Below, in pieces: positions 27,899-36,358 of a DNA stretch of 64,000 nucleotides; the first letter of the stretch is position 1; every line of letters begins with the position of its first letter. Under the pieces are notes generated by a model, which did no database searches, had not been told where the DNA came from, and saw nothing but the letters and a program-made list of their open reading frames with translations. The stretch lies in the NCBI GenBank assembly GCA_045617845.1, contig JAZLJL010000028.1:14999-78998 (forward strand). The letters run 5' to 3'. Both the position numbers and the translations under genes were made by a program. This stretch comes from UBA1181 sp045617845. Its GTDB lineage: Bacteria; Bacteroidota; Bacteroidia; Bacteroidales; Paludibacteraceae.

Positions 27899-29338
27899 AT
27901 GAAGATTACATTTCTCGTTCCCCCTTCGTTGGACAAGGAACTGCCGGCCGAGCGTACAGCTGGCTGCACCCGAATGGTATATCCTATGCCCAATATATAC
28001 GAGCTCATCGTAGCCGCCGTATTGGAAAGGGATGGGCATGAAGTCCATTACGAAGACTTCGTCATCAGCGAAAGAACGCCTAAGGACTTGATCGAATTCC
28101 TAAAGAATGACGATAGCGAATGTTATGCGCTCTGGTGCGTAAACCTATCCTTACAGACAGACGCAGCCCTCATCGACATCATCCGCGAAGCTAAGCCTCA
28201 GACATGGATAATCACGATGGGACCGGGCGTCACTTACTACACCGACAAACTTCTGAAAGACGAACGCATCCTTGTTGTACGCGGGGAACCGGAATTAAGC
28301 GTCTCGGAAACAATCAAAGCGATAAATGCAGGAAGCGACCTAAACGAGGTGAAGGGAATCTCCCGAATGGTCGACGGCAAAACCAAACATAATCCGACCA
28401 GGGAACTACTCAAGGATTTGGACGAACTACCCTTCCCTGCCCGTCACTTCATCGAACAATATACCTACACCAACCCGAAGCTAAAACGTCACCCTTATAC
28501 GACACTTCTCACCAGCCGCAACTGTCCGTTCCATTGCATCTATTGCGTGCCGAGTTCACTGACGTTCGCCAGGGAGATTGAAAACAAAAGGGAAACGGGC
28601 AAGAAACCTTTCATCTCATACCGCTCAGTCGAGAATGTCATCGAAGAGATCGACATGCTAGCGGCGAAAGGATACAAAGCGATCTGCTTCATAGACGACA
28701 ACTTCATCATCAACGCCAAAAGGCTACGCCCAATCTGCGACTGCTTGAAAAAACACAATATCGTTTGGGGATGCCAAGCACGCGCGGACGCCATCAACGA
28801 AGAGATTGCTGAAATACTCTCAGACGCTAATTGCCAATACGTGGACTTAGGCGTGGAGAGCTTCAACGACGACATCTTGGAATACATACACAAAGGCATC
28901 ACATCACAACAGATTTTCGAGGGAATCGACATTTTAAAAAGACACAAAGTGCCTGTAAAATTGAACATTCTCATCGGGACAAGTCCGCTAGAAACAAAGG
29001 AAACGATTAAAGACACCTTGAAAAAAGCGAAAGAACTGAAAGTGGAACAGGTGATGTTCAACATCGTGGCCCCATTCCCGGGAACTGAATTCTATGAGAT
29101 AGCGAAGAAAAATAATTGGATAAAGGGCGGCGACTATAAACCGACCGATGTCCAACACAACTCCATCATCAACTACCCGAACCTTTCGAGCGAAGAGATG
29201 GAACGTTTACTTTTCTGGAATAACGTGGGTTTCTTCCTACGGCCGTCTTTCATCATCAAGAATATCAAAAAGTTCAATTCTTGGACCGACTTCCGCATCG
29301 CGCTCACCGCATTGAGAAGAAAATTATTCCACTTCTAA
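27899..29338 (+). CDS. B12-binding-domain radical SAM enzyme
   Basis: A 479-residue protein. The N-terminal half (about 1-150) resembles a cobalamin-binding Rossmann domain. The radical SAM core begins at TSRNCPFHCIYCVPS (CxxxCxxC for the 4Fe-4S cluster, about residue 205) and continues with FIDDNFI and LGVESFNDDILEYIHKG. Such class-B enzymes do methylations, cyclisations or ring changes on unactivated carbons in lipid, pigment or antibiotic pathways; the substrate is unknown. Its stop overlaps the ATG of a glycosyltransferase (TAATG), so the two probably act on one surface molecule. Confidence 0.85.
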   Translation: MKITFLVPPSLDKELPAERTAGCTRMVYPMPNIYELIVAAVLERDGHEVHYEDFVISERTPKDLIEFLKNDDSECYALWCVNLSLQTDAALIDIIREAKPQTWIITMGPGVTYYTDKLLKDERILVVRGEPELSVSETIKAINAGSDLNEVKGISRMVDGKTKHNPTRELLKDLDELPFPARHFIEQYTYTNPKLKRHPYTTLLTSRNCPFHCIYCVPSSLTFAREIENKRETGKKPFISYRSVENVIEEIDMLAAKGYKAICFIDDNFIINAKRLRPICDCLKKHNIVWGCQARADAINEEIAEILSDANCQYVDLGVESFNDDILEYIHKGITSQQIFEGIDILKRHKVPVKLNILIGTSPLETKETIKDTLKKAKELKVEQVMFNIVAPFPGTEFYEIAKKNNWIKGGDYKPTDVQHNSIINYPNLSSEEMERLLFWNNVGFFLRPSFIIKNIKKFNSWTDFRIALTALRRKLFHF

Positions 29339-30153
29339 TGAACAAATCTCTTTCCGTCATCGTCATAACATGGAACGCGGAGAAGGACGTCGCGCCTTGT
29401 CTCCATTCCATCGTGGAATCGACGGAAGGAATTGCCACGGAAATCATCGTCGTGGACAACGGCTCCACGGACGCTACCATCCGTTTGCTGGAGGAGTTCA
29501 ACGAAACCGTGAAAATCACTAAATTAAACGAGAACAAAGGCGTCGCCGCAGCACGCAACATCGCCTTAAAACAAGCGTCGAACGAAGTGGTTTGGATTTT
29601 AGACGTCGATACTATCGTGAACCGCGAGGCGACGGAAGCGATGACCGATTATATCGTCGGACATGAGGAATGCGGACTCTGCGCCTGCAAACTGACCGAT
29701 GCGGAAGGCAATGTGCAAGAGAGTTGCAGGAAACTGCCTTGGCCGAAATACAAAGTGCTCAACTGGCTCGCCGCCCCACAAAGGAAGAAACACTTTCCGA
29801 AGAAGATTTCGGATTGGATAAGCATCCAAAACGAAGAGCAGTTCTACCACAAGGAATTATCGATGGAAACGCCTTTTTCCGTGGAATACACCATCGGCGC
29901 CTGCCAGATGTTCAGAAGGGAAATCATCGATGAAATCGGCTATTTGGATGAAAAAATCTTTTACGGGCCGGAGGATGCGGACTTCTGCCAACGCATCTCG
30001 AAAAAAGGCAAACACATCGTCGTGTTGCCACAAGTGAAAATCATCCACCATTACAATAGATTATCCCAGAAAAAACTTCTTTCCCAAACTACTTGGAAAC
30101 ACCTAAAAGGATTAGCGCATTTCTACCTGAAGCAAAGGGGAACTAAGAGGTAA
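29338..30153 (+). CDS. Glycosyltransferase family 2, rhamnosyltransferase-like
   Basis: A 271-residue GT-A enzyme. The N-terminus has SVIVITWNAEKDVAPCL and EIIVVDNGSTDAT, then ENKGVAAARN and the DxD-type WILDVDTIVN around residue 90. The segment YGPEDADFCQRISKKGKH is typical of the acceptor-side part of rhamnosyltransferase-like proteins. Translation should be coupled with the upstream radical SAM gene through the TAATG overlap. The ATG at 29338 is used because the in-frame one at 29281 lies inside the neighbour and adds a non-conserved tail. Donor and acceptor are unknown. Confidence 0.88.
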   Translation: MNKSLSVIVITWNAEKDVAPCLHSIVESTEGIATEIIVVDNGSTDATIRLLEEFNETVKITKLNENKGVAAARNIALKQASNEVVWILDVDTIVNREATEAMTDYIVGHEECGLCACKLTDAEGNVQESCRKLPWPKYKVLNWLAAPQRKKHFPKKISDWISIQNEEQFYHKELSMETPFSVEYTIGACQMFRREIIDEIGYLDEKIFYGPEDADFCQRISKKGKHIVVLPQVKIIHHYNRLSQKKLLSQTTWKHLKGLAHFYLKQRGTKR

Positions 30154-30198
30154 GAATTAAGAGGTAAGAGGTAAAAGGTAAGAATTAAGAAGTAGGGC
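30148..30198 (+). repeat. Short A/G-rich tandem motif (TAAGAGG / TAAGAATTAAG)
   Basis: Directly after the glycosyltransferase stop the words TAAGAGG, TAAGAATTAAG and GGTAAAAGG repeat over about 50 bases. The complementary words (CTTAATTCTT, CCTCTTAA) recur at about 33459-33487 and 39861-39886. The rest of 30154-30408 is AT-rich leader of the next gene without a further gene. Confidence 0.55.
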
Positions 30199-30408
30199 GT
30201 ATCGGCATAAGGCGCATAACCTATGAACAAAAATCAATACATCTCCACAGACTGCAATCTATCAGCAATTTTCATCGAATATTCATAACAAAAATTTCAC
30301 ATTCATTATCTTTTATAAAACAATCTATTATCATTAAAAAATTATCTATATTTATCATTGAAATTTTGTTGTGCTATAATTTAAATTAAATTATTAAAAA
30401 TCAAGGAG

Positions 30409-32718
30409 ATGAAATTTATCAAAACATTAAGGGAGGAATTCTCAGGAACGAGAATTAGTTCGAAATGGAGAGTCGCCGCATTATTGGGAGTAGCGGCGCT
30501 AAGTTTCAATGGGGAAGCTTTCGCATGGGGCGGTAGCGGAACCACAAGCAATCCGTACACAATCAGCACGTCCGATGATCTAATCAGATTCAGGGATATG
30601 GTAAACGTTGGTCGGAACGGCATCTGCGGAAAGGTGACGGCAGACATAGAAGTGACAGGGAAATGGGAGCCTATCGGAAACGTAAACCAGCACTTCACAG
30701 GAAATTTCGACGGACAAGGCTTCGAAATTAAAGTAGAAGATTTTGTGTTTTCTGAATTGGAGTCAAATTGTCCAGACGACACGACCATGGAGAAAATCAT
30801 GGGGATACACAACGGTTTTTTCGGCTTCTCAGAGGGAGTGATCACGAACGTTAATCTGTGCATTAATAACAAAGGAAGAATCAAAGGGAATGTCAGTGGC
30901 GGAATTTGCGCATACAACAAAGGTTTGATTTCGAATTGCACAATGAACTACTATAAAGAGAGCCAGTACAACACACTCTGTATGAATGCTCATTGTCATG
31001 TGCAAGGATTTTATGCGGGTGGCATTGTCGGGTATAATGACAAAGGAGTGGTCAGAAACTGCCAAACGAACGTTGAGATAGGTAGCATCGCAATGCACAG
31101 TAATTTAACGGAATACAAAATTGGCATCATCGGCGGCATCTGCGGATGCAACAACAGTGGAGAAATCACATCGTGTCAAAACGACAATGATATATCTGCC
31201 GTAACCTTATATGGAGGAGGCATCTGCGGAGAATCCATCAATGGACACTCGCAAGCACCTGTCATCAGTGGCTGCATAAATAAGGGATATGTGAAAAAAG
31301 GTGGCATTTGCGGATACAACGAAGGCACGATTTCAGACTGCGAAAACCATGGCGTTGTCACTGGAAGTGGGATTTGCGATTCGAACATAGGGGGATGCAT
31401 ATATCGTTGCACAAATTATGGTCAAATAGATTTTTCACATGATGATTTGTACGAGTATTGGCGTTTGTACTTTGAGTACAATTATGAGCTGAAATTAATC
31501 GAGATTGAAAGGGGATACAAACTTTATGAAAAAAGCAACGTCGCAGGAATTTGTGGTGTCAACAGCAGAGATTCATTGGGGAACGGCGGTAAAGTGTACG
31601 ATTGCGTGAACCTCGGAGAAGTATACGGTTACGAGAAGGTAGGCGGAATCATCGGATACAATAAGATTGAGAAAAACGGTCAAGAGGCAAGCTGTTACAA
31701 CAATACCAACAAAGGGAATGTGAGAGGATTCAGAAATGTGGGAGGGATCTGCGGACACCAAGAAGGGTTCCATCCTATCCATAGACAAACCAATCCGAAG
31801 GTAGCCGGATTGGGCATCATCGATTGCGACAACTCTGGAGAGATAAACGGATATGAAAATGTCGGCGGAATTTGCGGAATGAGCGAGTTCAAAGGTATCC
31901 TAAAATGTCAAAACAGCGGAACAGTTCACATGGACAGCATATCCAACGCAGGCGGAATCTGCGGTTACCTAAACGGGGACGCCTTCATACAATACTGTTC
32001 AAACACAGGCGCTATTCAGGGAGACAATCAAGTCGGCGGAATTTGCGGTTACGCATTCGGGAACCGTTTTCTAGCCGACACGGCAAGAGTCATCGATTGC
32101 TACAATTGGGGCAACTTAATCGTCAATAGAAAAAAAGCGGAAAGGATAGGAGGAATCGTAGGCGCTATAGACCAAAAGGCAGAGGTTAAATACTGCTACA
32201 ATATCGACGAAATTCCAACGGATTCCGAGGAGACAGACGGCGTATGCGGCTATGTCGGCGATGACAGTAACGTTTATCACTGTTTCGGAGAGAATAATGC
32301 TTCGTTGAAAAACGGAGAAGCCTGCTACAAGCTTCAAGACAACAGAGAAACAATGATATGGGGACAACGAATCGACAGAGATCCTTACCCAGTACTCTGT
32401 TTGAATGGGGAAAATGAACATTTGTACAAAGTTTACCTTGTAAAAGCAGTAGGTGGAGGTAGAAGTGTTTACGTCAACGAAAACACTCTGGAAGAAGTAA
32501 TACAAGTACCATTCCCAGCAAATCCGGGAATTACAGCCATATACGGAGGAACGGGTGAAATCGTCATAGAAGCGACTCGCAAAGGTACAGTCCAAATCAT
32601 AGACGTTATGAGCGGGAAATACACGAAAACCGTAACCTACAAAGTTGGCACGAACCACTTCAAAGTTAATAGCCCACGCATTTATAGCGTGGCAGGAAAG
32701 AAAATCACGGTGAAATAA
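30409..32718 (+). CDS. Exported GLUG-repeat protein
   Basis: A 769-residue protein. It has an unusually long signal region (cleavage probably after GEAFA, residue 39). Residues about 90-640 hold at least a dozen repeats of the type GGICGYNxGxIxxCxNxG, resembling GLUG repeats of right-handed beta-solenoids. Many repeats carry two Cys, in ICG and DC or SC, rarely seen in typical GLUG. The final 90 residues (AIYGGTGEIVIEATRKGTVQ then IYSVAGKKITVK) look like a Bacteroidales C-terminal secretion/anchoring domain. It is likely surface-exposed, adhesive or glycan-binding. A good Shine-Dalgarno AAGGAG sits just before the ATG. Confidence 0.8.
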   Translation: MKFIKTLREEFSGTRISSKWRVAALLGVAALSFNGEAFAWGGSGTTSNPYTISTSDDLIRFRDMVNVGRNGICGKVTADIEVTGKWEPIGNVNQHFTGNFDGQGFEIKVEDFVFSELESNCPDDTTMEKIMGIHNGFFGFSEGVITNVNLCINNKGRIKGNVSGGICAYNKGLISNCTMNYYKESQYNTLCMNAHCHVQGFYAGGIVGYNDKGVVRNCQTNVEIGSIAMHSNLTEYKIGIIGGICGCNNSGEITSCQNDNDISAVTLYGGGICGESINGHSQAPVISGCINKGYVKKGGICGYNEGTISDCENHGVVTGSGICDSNIGGCIYRCTNYGQIDFSHDDLYEYWRLYFEYNYELKLIEIERGYKLYEKSNVAGICGVNSRDSLGNGGKVYDCVNLGEVYGYEKVGGIIGYNKIEKNGQEASCYNNTNKGNVRGFRNVGGICGHQEGFHPIHRQTNPKVAGLGIIDCDNSGEINGYENVGGICGMSEFKGILKCQNSGTVHMDSISNAGGICGYLNGDAFIQYCSNTGAIQGDNQVGGICGYAFGNRFLADTARVIDCYNWGNLIVNRKKAERIGGIVGAIDQKAEVKYCYNIDEIPTDSEETDGVCGYVGDDSNVYHCFGENNASLKNGEACYKLQDNRETMIWGQRIDRDPYPVLCLNGENEHLYKVYLVKAVGGGRSVYVNENTLEEVIQVPFPANPGITAIYGGTGEIVIEATRKGTVQIIDVMSGKYTKTVTYKVGTNHFKVNSPRIYSVAGKKITVK

Positions 32719-32744
32719 TATAATTCAGCGCAACAAAACCAAGG

Positions 32745-32775
32745 CGGACGGGGGCTTCCCTCGTCCGTTTTTTTT
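32745..32775 (+). terminator. Terminator of the GLUG-repeat gene
   Basis: A 10-bp stem CGGACGGGGG / CCCTCGTCCG (one G-T pair) with a CTT loop, followed by eight T residues, about 27 bases after the stop. Confidence 0.9.
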
Positions 32776-32871
32776 GATTGTGGAACGTAAATTGATTTCC
32801 GTTAATAATCACCACTATTACTTATATTAAGGCATAAATAAATAACTAGTGGAATTTTTCCACACAATTAT

Positions 32872-32902
32872 TTGGAGGTTCCGTGGAATTGTTCTACATT
32901 TG
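32872..32902 (+). promoter_or_regulatory. Consensus promoter of orphan unit 1
   Basis: TTG at 32872-32874 (within TTTG), a 20-base spacer, then TACATTTG at 32895-32902. The surrounding bases contain repeated GTGGAAT / ATTCCAC words that could form a local inverted repeat. Confidence 0.6.
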
Positions 32903-32908
32903 CAACGT

Positions 32909-33060
32909 CTTAGATGAAGATGAAGATTTTGAGAGGAAAGAATAAACGACATTACACTTAAATAGAACTTCAATATTCAATCATATACACATCATATACA
33001 TAAGATTTTAAAAGTTAATAGTAGAGTTCCATTCATCGGGAGATGAGTGGAATTTTTTTT
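32909..33060 (+). ncRNA. Candidate small transcript 1 (about 150 bases)
   Basis: The unit runs from the predicted start, about 7 bases after the -7 box at 32902, to the T-run of the terminator at 33060. The only reading frame is 15 codons (32914-32961, MKMKILRGKNKRHYT), starting about 5 bases into the transcript; it is Lys/Arg-rich and could be a leader peptide or chance. No known RNA family is recognised. Support is the exact promoter spacing and a good terminator; expression is not shown by sequence. Confidence 0.35.
33027..33060 (+). terminator. Terminator of orphan unit 1
   Basis: An 11-bp stem TTCCATTCATC / GATGAGTGGAA (one T-G pair) closed by a GGGA (GNRA-type) tetraloop, followed by eight T residues. 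Confidence 0.85.
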
Positions 33061-33243
33061 ATTCTTACTTGTATTCGACGACCAATATGACAACTTTTTA
33101 AGAATCCCAGCAAAACAGAAAGAAGCAACATAAATATAATTGAAGGACAAAAAACAACAAAGACCAAACAAAAGACAACAAAGACATAAATTCATAACAA
33201 TACATATGAATTAAAACTAAAAATATTTTTTTCGTTTTAAAAG

Positions 33244-33274
33244 TTTGCACATAGCACTACAATTAGTATCTTTG
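33244..33274 (+). promoter_or_regulatory. Perfect consensus promoter of orphan unit 2
   Basis: TTTG (33244-33247), a spacer of exactly 19 bases and TATCTTTG (33267-33274). This is the closest match to the Bacteroidetes consensus in the intergenic DNA of this window, yet no gene starts within the terminated unit. Confidence 0.75.
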
Positions 33275-33280
33275 TGTCAC

Positions 33281-33352
33281 TGATAGATATTTAAATAACT
33301 TTAAGAAAAACCACGTAAAATGTGACTCGTTGTGAAACGGGTCACATTTTTT
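33281..33352 (+). ncRNA. Candidate small RNA 2 (about 72 bases)
   Basis: The unit between the perfect promoter and a strong terminator is too short for a usual gene and has no convincing start codon with frame. The 3' half is the terminator stem; the 5' half is AT-rich and probably single-stranded (GATAGATATTTAAATAAC), the usual layout of a seed-region small RNA. No Rfam family is recognised by eye. Alternatively it is the promoter/attenuator of the LPS glycosyltransferase at 33570. Confidence 0.45.
33319..33352 (+). terminator. Terminator of orphan unit 2
   Basis: A 13-bp stem AATGTGACTCGTT / AACGGGTCACATT (one T-G pair) closed by a GTGA (GNRA) tetraloop and followed by TTTT. Confidence 0.88.
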
Positions 33353-33569
33353 ATTAATCAACACGAGGAAAAGACGTCAGAGTCGAAAGACAAAACTCAT
33401 CATATTCAGCAAACGACAAGAATCACAAGCATCAATCAAACAGTTTTCCATACAAATAATACTTAATTCTTTATTCTTAATTCTTAAATCCACTTAGATT
33501 ATCGGAAAAATATCGTAAATTCGTGGCTTAAAAAGGAAAAACAAAAGGACAAACAACTATATCCAAGAA

Positions 33570-34319
33570 ATGACAAACATTTCCGCAGTGATCATCACGA
33601 AAGACGAAGAAATGAACATTGAGCGTTGCATCAGCTCAATGCGCTCCGTTGCGGATGAAATCGTGGTAGTGGACTCATCTTCGACGGATAGGACACAGGA
33701 GATCTGCGAAAGCCTCGGCGCGATTTTCATACAACACGAATTCAAAGGATATGGCGCCCAAAAAAAATTCGCAGTCAGTCAAGCGAAAAACGATTGGATA
33801 CTCAGTTTGGATGCGGACGAGGTGATGTCGGAAGAACTTGCCGCTTCGATTAAAGCACTCAAAGACGACAATCTGTCCGATATATCAACGGGCTACACCT
33901 TCACGAGAAGGAATTACTATTGTGGGAAACTCATCCGTTTCTACAATTTCGGATACGAAAATAAGATTCGCCTATTCAACAGGAACCAAACCAATTGGTC
34001 CAACAACCTGGTGCACGAAGTTGTCGAAAGCAAAAAACTCAAACAAATCGAGAAACTGAAAGGAGACCTACTCCACTACACCTACAATAGCGTGGAACAA
34101 CACGAGGCGAAAATAGCCAATTACGGCAAATTGGGCGCCCAAGAGGTAACGGAAAGCGGGAAATCCTACAACCAACTCACAATAGTGTTGAAAACAATTT
34201 ACCGTTTCTTCTCAAGCTATATCTTGAAACTTGGAATTCTAGATGGTTATTATGGCTTCAAAATAAGCCAAATGGACGCTAAATACGTCTACATGAAATA
34301 CTCTGGAGGTAAAAGATGA
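33570..34319 (+). CDS. LPS-core type glycosyltransferase family 2 (WaaE/KdtX-like)
   Basis: A 249-residue GT-A enzyme. Hallmarks are ISAVIITKDEEMNIERCI, EIVVVDSSSTDRTQEI, then DWILSLDADEVMSEEL with the metal-binding DAD, and the C-terminal part GAQEVTESGKSYNQLTIV that is typical of the WaaE/KdtX subgroup adding a sugar to the inner core heptose. Its stop overlaps the start of a WaaP-like kinase by 4 bases (ATGA), so the two make one LPS-core decoration module. Confidence 0.87.
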   Translation: MTNISAVIITKDEEMNIERCISSMRSVADEIVVVDSSSTDRTQEICESLGAIFIQHEFKGYGAQKKFAVSQAKNDWILSLDADEVMSEELAASIKALKDDNLSDISTGYTFTRRNYYCGKLIRFYNFGYENKIRLFNRNQTNWSNNLVHEVVESKKLKQIEKLKGDLLHYTYNSVEQHEAKIANYGKLGAQEVTESGKSYNQLTIVLKTIYRFFSSYILKLGILDGYYGFKISQMDAKYVYMKYSGGKR

Positions 34320-35089
34320 AAGTATGCATAAACAACGAATTTGAATGTTTCCGCCAATTCGTCGAAGATACACCCGACAAATTCGAATCCGGCGGCACCA
34401 CGATCTATAAAGCCAGAAACGAAATCAAGTATTTTGAGTTGGAGGATATCACCTTGAACGTGAAATCCTACAAAGTACCTATTTTCATCAACCGCATCAT
34501 ATATACTTGGTTCCGGAAATCTAAAGCTAGGAGGGCTTATGAATACGCTGTCAAGCTGACAGAAAAAGGATTCACCACGCCAAGTCCCATCGCTTACATA
34601 GAAATCAAGAAGGGAGGACTGCTACATAGGAGCTTCTTCATCAGCGTCCATAGTCCGTTGGACGGAAACATGAGATGCTTCAACGACAGCGACACCAATA
34701 ATGAAGGCAAAGAAGATCTTATTAAAGAATTCGCCCTTTTCACCGCAAAATTACATGAAGCTAATATCCTGCATTGCGACTATTCACCGGGAAATATCCT
34801 AAGAGGGAAAGTGAAAGATGAAAATCAATGTAAATACATCTTTTCACTCGTGGACATTAATAGGATGCAATTCAAACCAGTATCGGTCGAAATGGGTAGC
34901 AAGAATTTCGCCCGCATGAGAGGAAACGACGAATTCTTCACGAAATTCGCCATATACTACGCACAAGCGAGAAACAGCGATGTGGAGCAATGCGTTGCGA
35001 ACTTCCTGAAATATAAAAAGGAAGACAGAGCGAAAAGAGCGAAAAAAGAAAAATTCAAACAGTTCAAGAAGAAACTGTTTTCAAAATAG
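34316..35089 (+). CDS. LPS core kinase-like protein (InaA/WaaP family)
   Basis: A 257-residue cytoplasmic protein-kinase-fold enzyme. The catalytic loop LHCDYSPGNIL (about residue 155) has the conserved His-x-Asp and Asn, and LVDINRM holds the metal-binding Asp. The C-terminus is very Lys-rich (KEDRAKRAKKEK), suiting membrane association. Relatives phosphorylate Kdo or heptose of the LPS inner core. Coupled by a 4-base overlap to the glycosyltransferase upstream. The sugar targeted is not known. Confidence 0.85.
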   Translation: MKVCINNEFECFRQFVEDTPDKFESGGTTIYKARNEIKYFELEDITLNVKSYKVPIFINRIIYTWFRKSKARRAYEYAVKLTEKGFTTPSPIAYIEIKKGGLLHRSFFISVHSPLDGNMRCFNDSDTNNEGKEDLIKEFALFTAKLHEANILHCDYSPGNILRGKVKDENQCKYIFSLVDINRMQFKPVSVEMGSKNFARMRGNDEFFTKFAIYYAQARNSDVEQCVANFLKYKKEDRAKRAKKEKFKQFKKKLFSK

Positions 35090-35175
35090 ACTAAACAACT
35101 GATTTATTGTTTGCTGATTTGCTATAGGATTATCGAATCTTATATTACCACATTGATTTCAAAGCAATTAGATAC

Positions 35176-36354
35176 ATGAAATTCATACATACATCAGACT
35201 GGCACATCGGACAAGACTTTTTCCGGTATAGTCGGGAAGAAGAACATAGGTTTTTCTTCCAACAACTGCATGACATTATTCGGAATGAAAAGCCGGACGC
35301 CCTTATCATTAGCGGCGACATCTACCATACGGCGATGCCTTCCGCCGCCGCCCAAAAGGTCTATACGGACAGTATCGTGGAAATCCACGAGGCGAATCCT
35401 AACATGAAGGTTATCGTGACTGCGGGAAACCATGACAGCTACACACGGTTGGAGTCTGCCGAAGAACTCTGGAAACTGGCTAACGTGAAGGTCGTAGGAA
35501 ATGCGGAGAATCACGAAAACCACGATTCCATCGAAAAGAAACATATCATTCCCTTGAAAGACGGGGAAGGGAATACAACCGCTTACTTCATCGCGATACC
35601 CTATATCCGTGAAAGCAACTACGTACTCTTCAAGGAGGCGCAAGAGATTGTCAGGAAACAAAACAAAGAGAATGCGCCTGTCGTCCTTATGGGACATTTG
35701 GCAGTTGCCGGAGCGGACATCCAAGGGCACGACGAAAGTTCCATAGGCGGTATGGATTATGTTGAAATAGATAAGATGGGCGACTACTATGATTATTTGG
35801 CATTAGGTCACATCCATCATCCCCAATTCATCAGAGGACGTAAGAACGCAAGATATAGCGGGAGCCCCATCCAAATCAATTTCGACGAGATGTACCCGCA
35901 CTCCGTCACCATCGTGGAAATGGGGCGACACGGAGAGGAAATCAACGTCAAAGAGGTGGAGATAAAGAACGAATACCAATTTTTAACGATTCCATCGAAA
36001 CCTAAGCCGTTTGAAGACGCGCTAAAAGAGTTGGCCACGAGCGAGATTCCGGACAAATCGTACGTCTGCCTCAACGTGAAGGTGAAAGACTTCGTTCCTG
36101 CCGACGCAGAGGCGCAAATCCAAAACGCATTGAAAGGGAGAAGCTGCAGATTCTGCAAAATCAAGATTTCCAAAGAGGAGGTGAAAAGGGAGAAGGAGCA
36201 AAGAATACTCGACACCGAAGAGGTGAAAAGGATGGCTCCCGTGGATTTGGCGAACCTCTACTTCAAAGAGACCTTAGGGGAGGATTTGGATGAGGAGACG
36301 ATAAAGATGATTCAGGAAATCACCGACGAAATAAAACAAGAAGAGAGGAGGTAA
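35176..36354 (+). CDS. sbcD: DNA double-strand break nuclease subunit SbcD
   Basis: A 392-residue Mre11-like nuclease. All metallophosphoesterase motifs are visible: HTSDWHIGQ, ISGDIYHTA, VTAGNHDSYT, GHLAVAG and LGHIHHPQ. With SbcC it opens hairpins and trims blocked double-strand ends, needing Mn2+. The C-terminal part (about 280-392) has the capping domain and a charged helix for SbcC binding. The sbcC ATG follows 4 bases after the stop, with a strong GGAGG ribosome site that is unusual for this phylum. Confidence 0.95.
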   Translation: MKFIHTSDWHIGQDFFRYSREEEHRFFFQQLHDIIRNEKPDALIISGDIYHTAMPSAAAQKVYTDSIVEIHEANPNMKVIVTAGNHDSYTRLESAEELWKLANVKVVGNAENHENHDSIEKKHIIPLKDGEGNTTAYFIAIPYIRESNYVLFKEAQEIVRKQNKENAPVVLMGHLAVAGADIQGHDESSIGGMDYVEIDKMGDYYDYLALGHIHHPQFIRGRKNARYSGSPIQINFDEMYPHSVTIVEMGRHGEEINVKEVEIKNEYQFLTIPSKPKPFEDALKELATSEIPDKSYVCLNVKVKDFVPADAEAQIQNALKGRSCRFCKIKISKEEVKREKEQRILDTEEVKRMAPVDLANLYFKETLGEDLDEETIKMIQEITDEIKQEERR

Positions 36355-36358
36355 GAAG

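Larger units (their letters stand above)
32776..33569 (+). other. Long gene-poor interval with two orphan transcription units
   Basis: About 790 bases without a normal gene. It holds two consensus promoters, each followed within 90-160 bases by a terminator (entries at 32872 and 33244), AT-rich filler (33061-33240), and a short CTTAATTCTT repeat near 33465. The best -7 candidate for the downstream glycosyltransferase is TAAATTCG at 33516-33523. Confidence 0.5.

Noticed and set aside
33281..33352. A known housekeeping RNA (6S, SRP, tmRNA)
   Set aside because: Too short and without the conserved sequence words of those RNAs.
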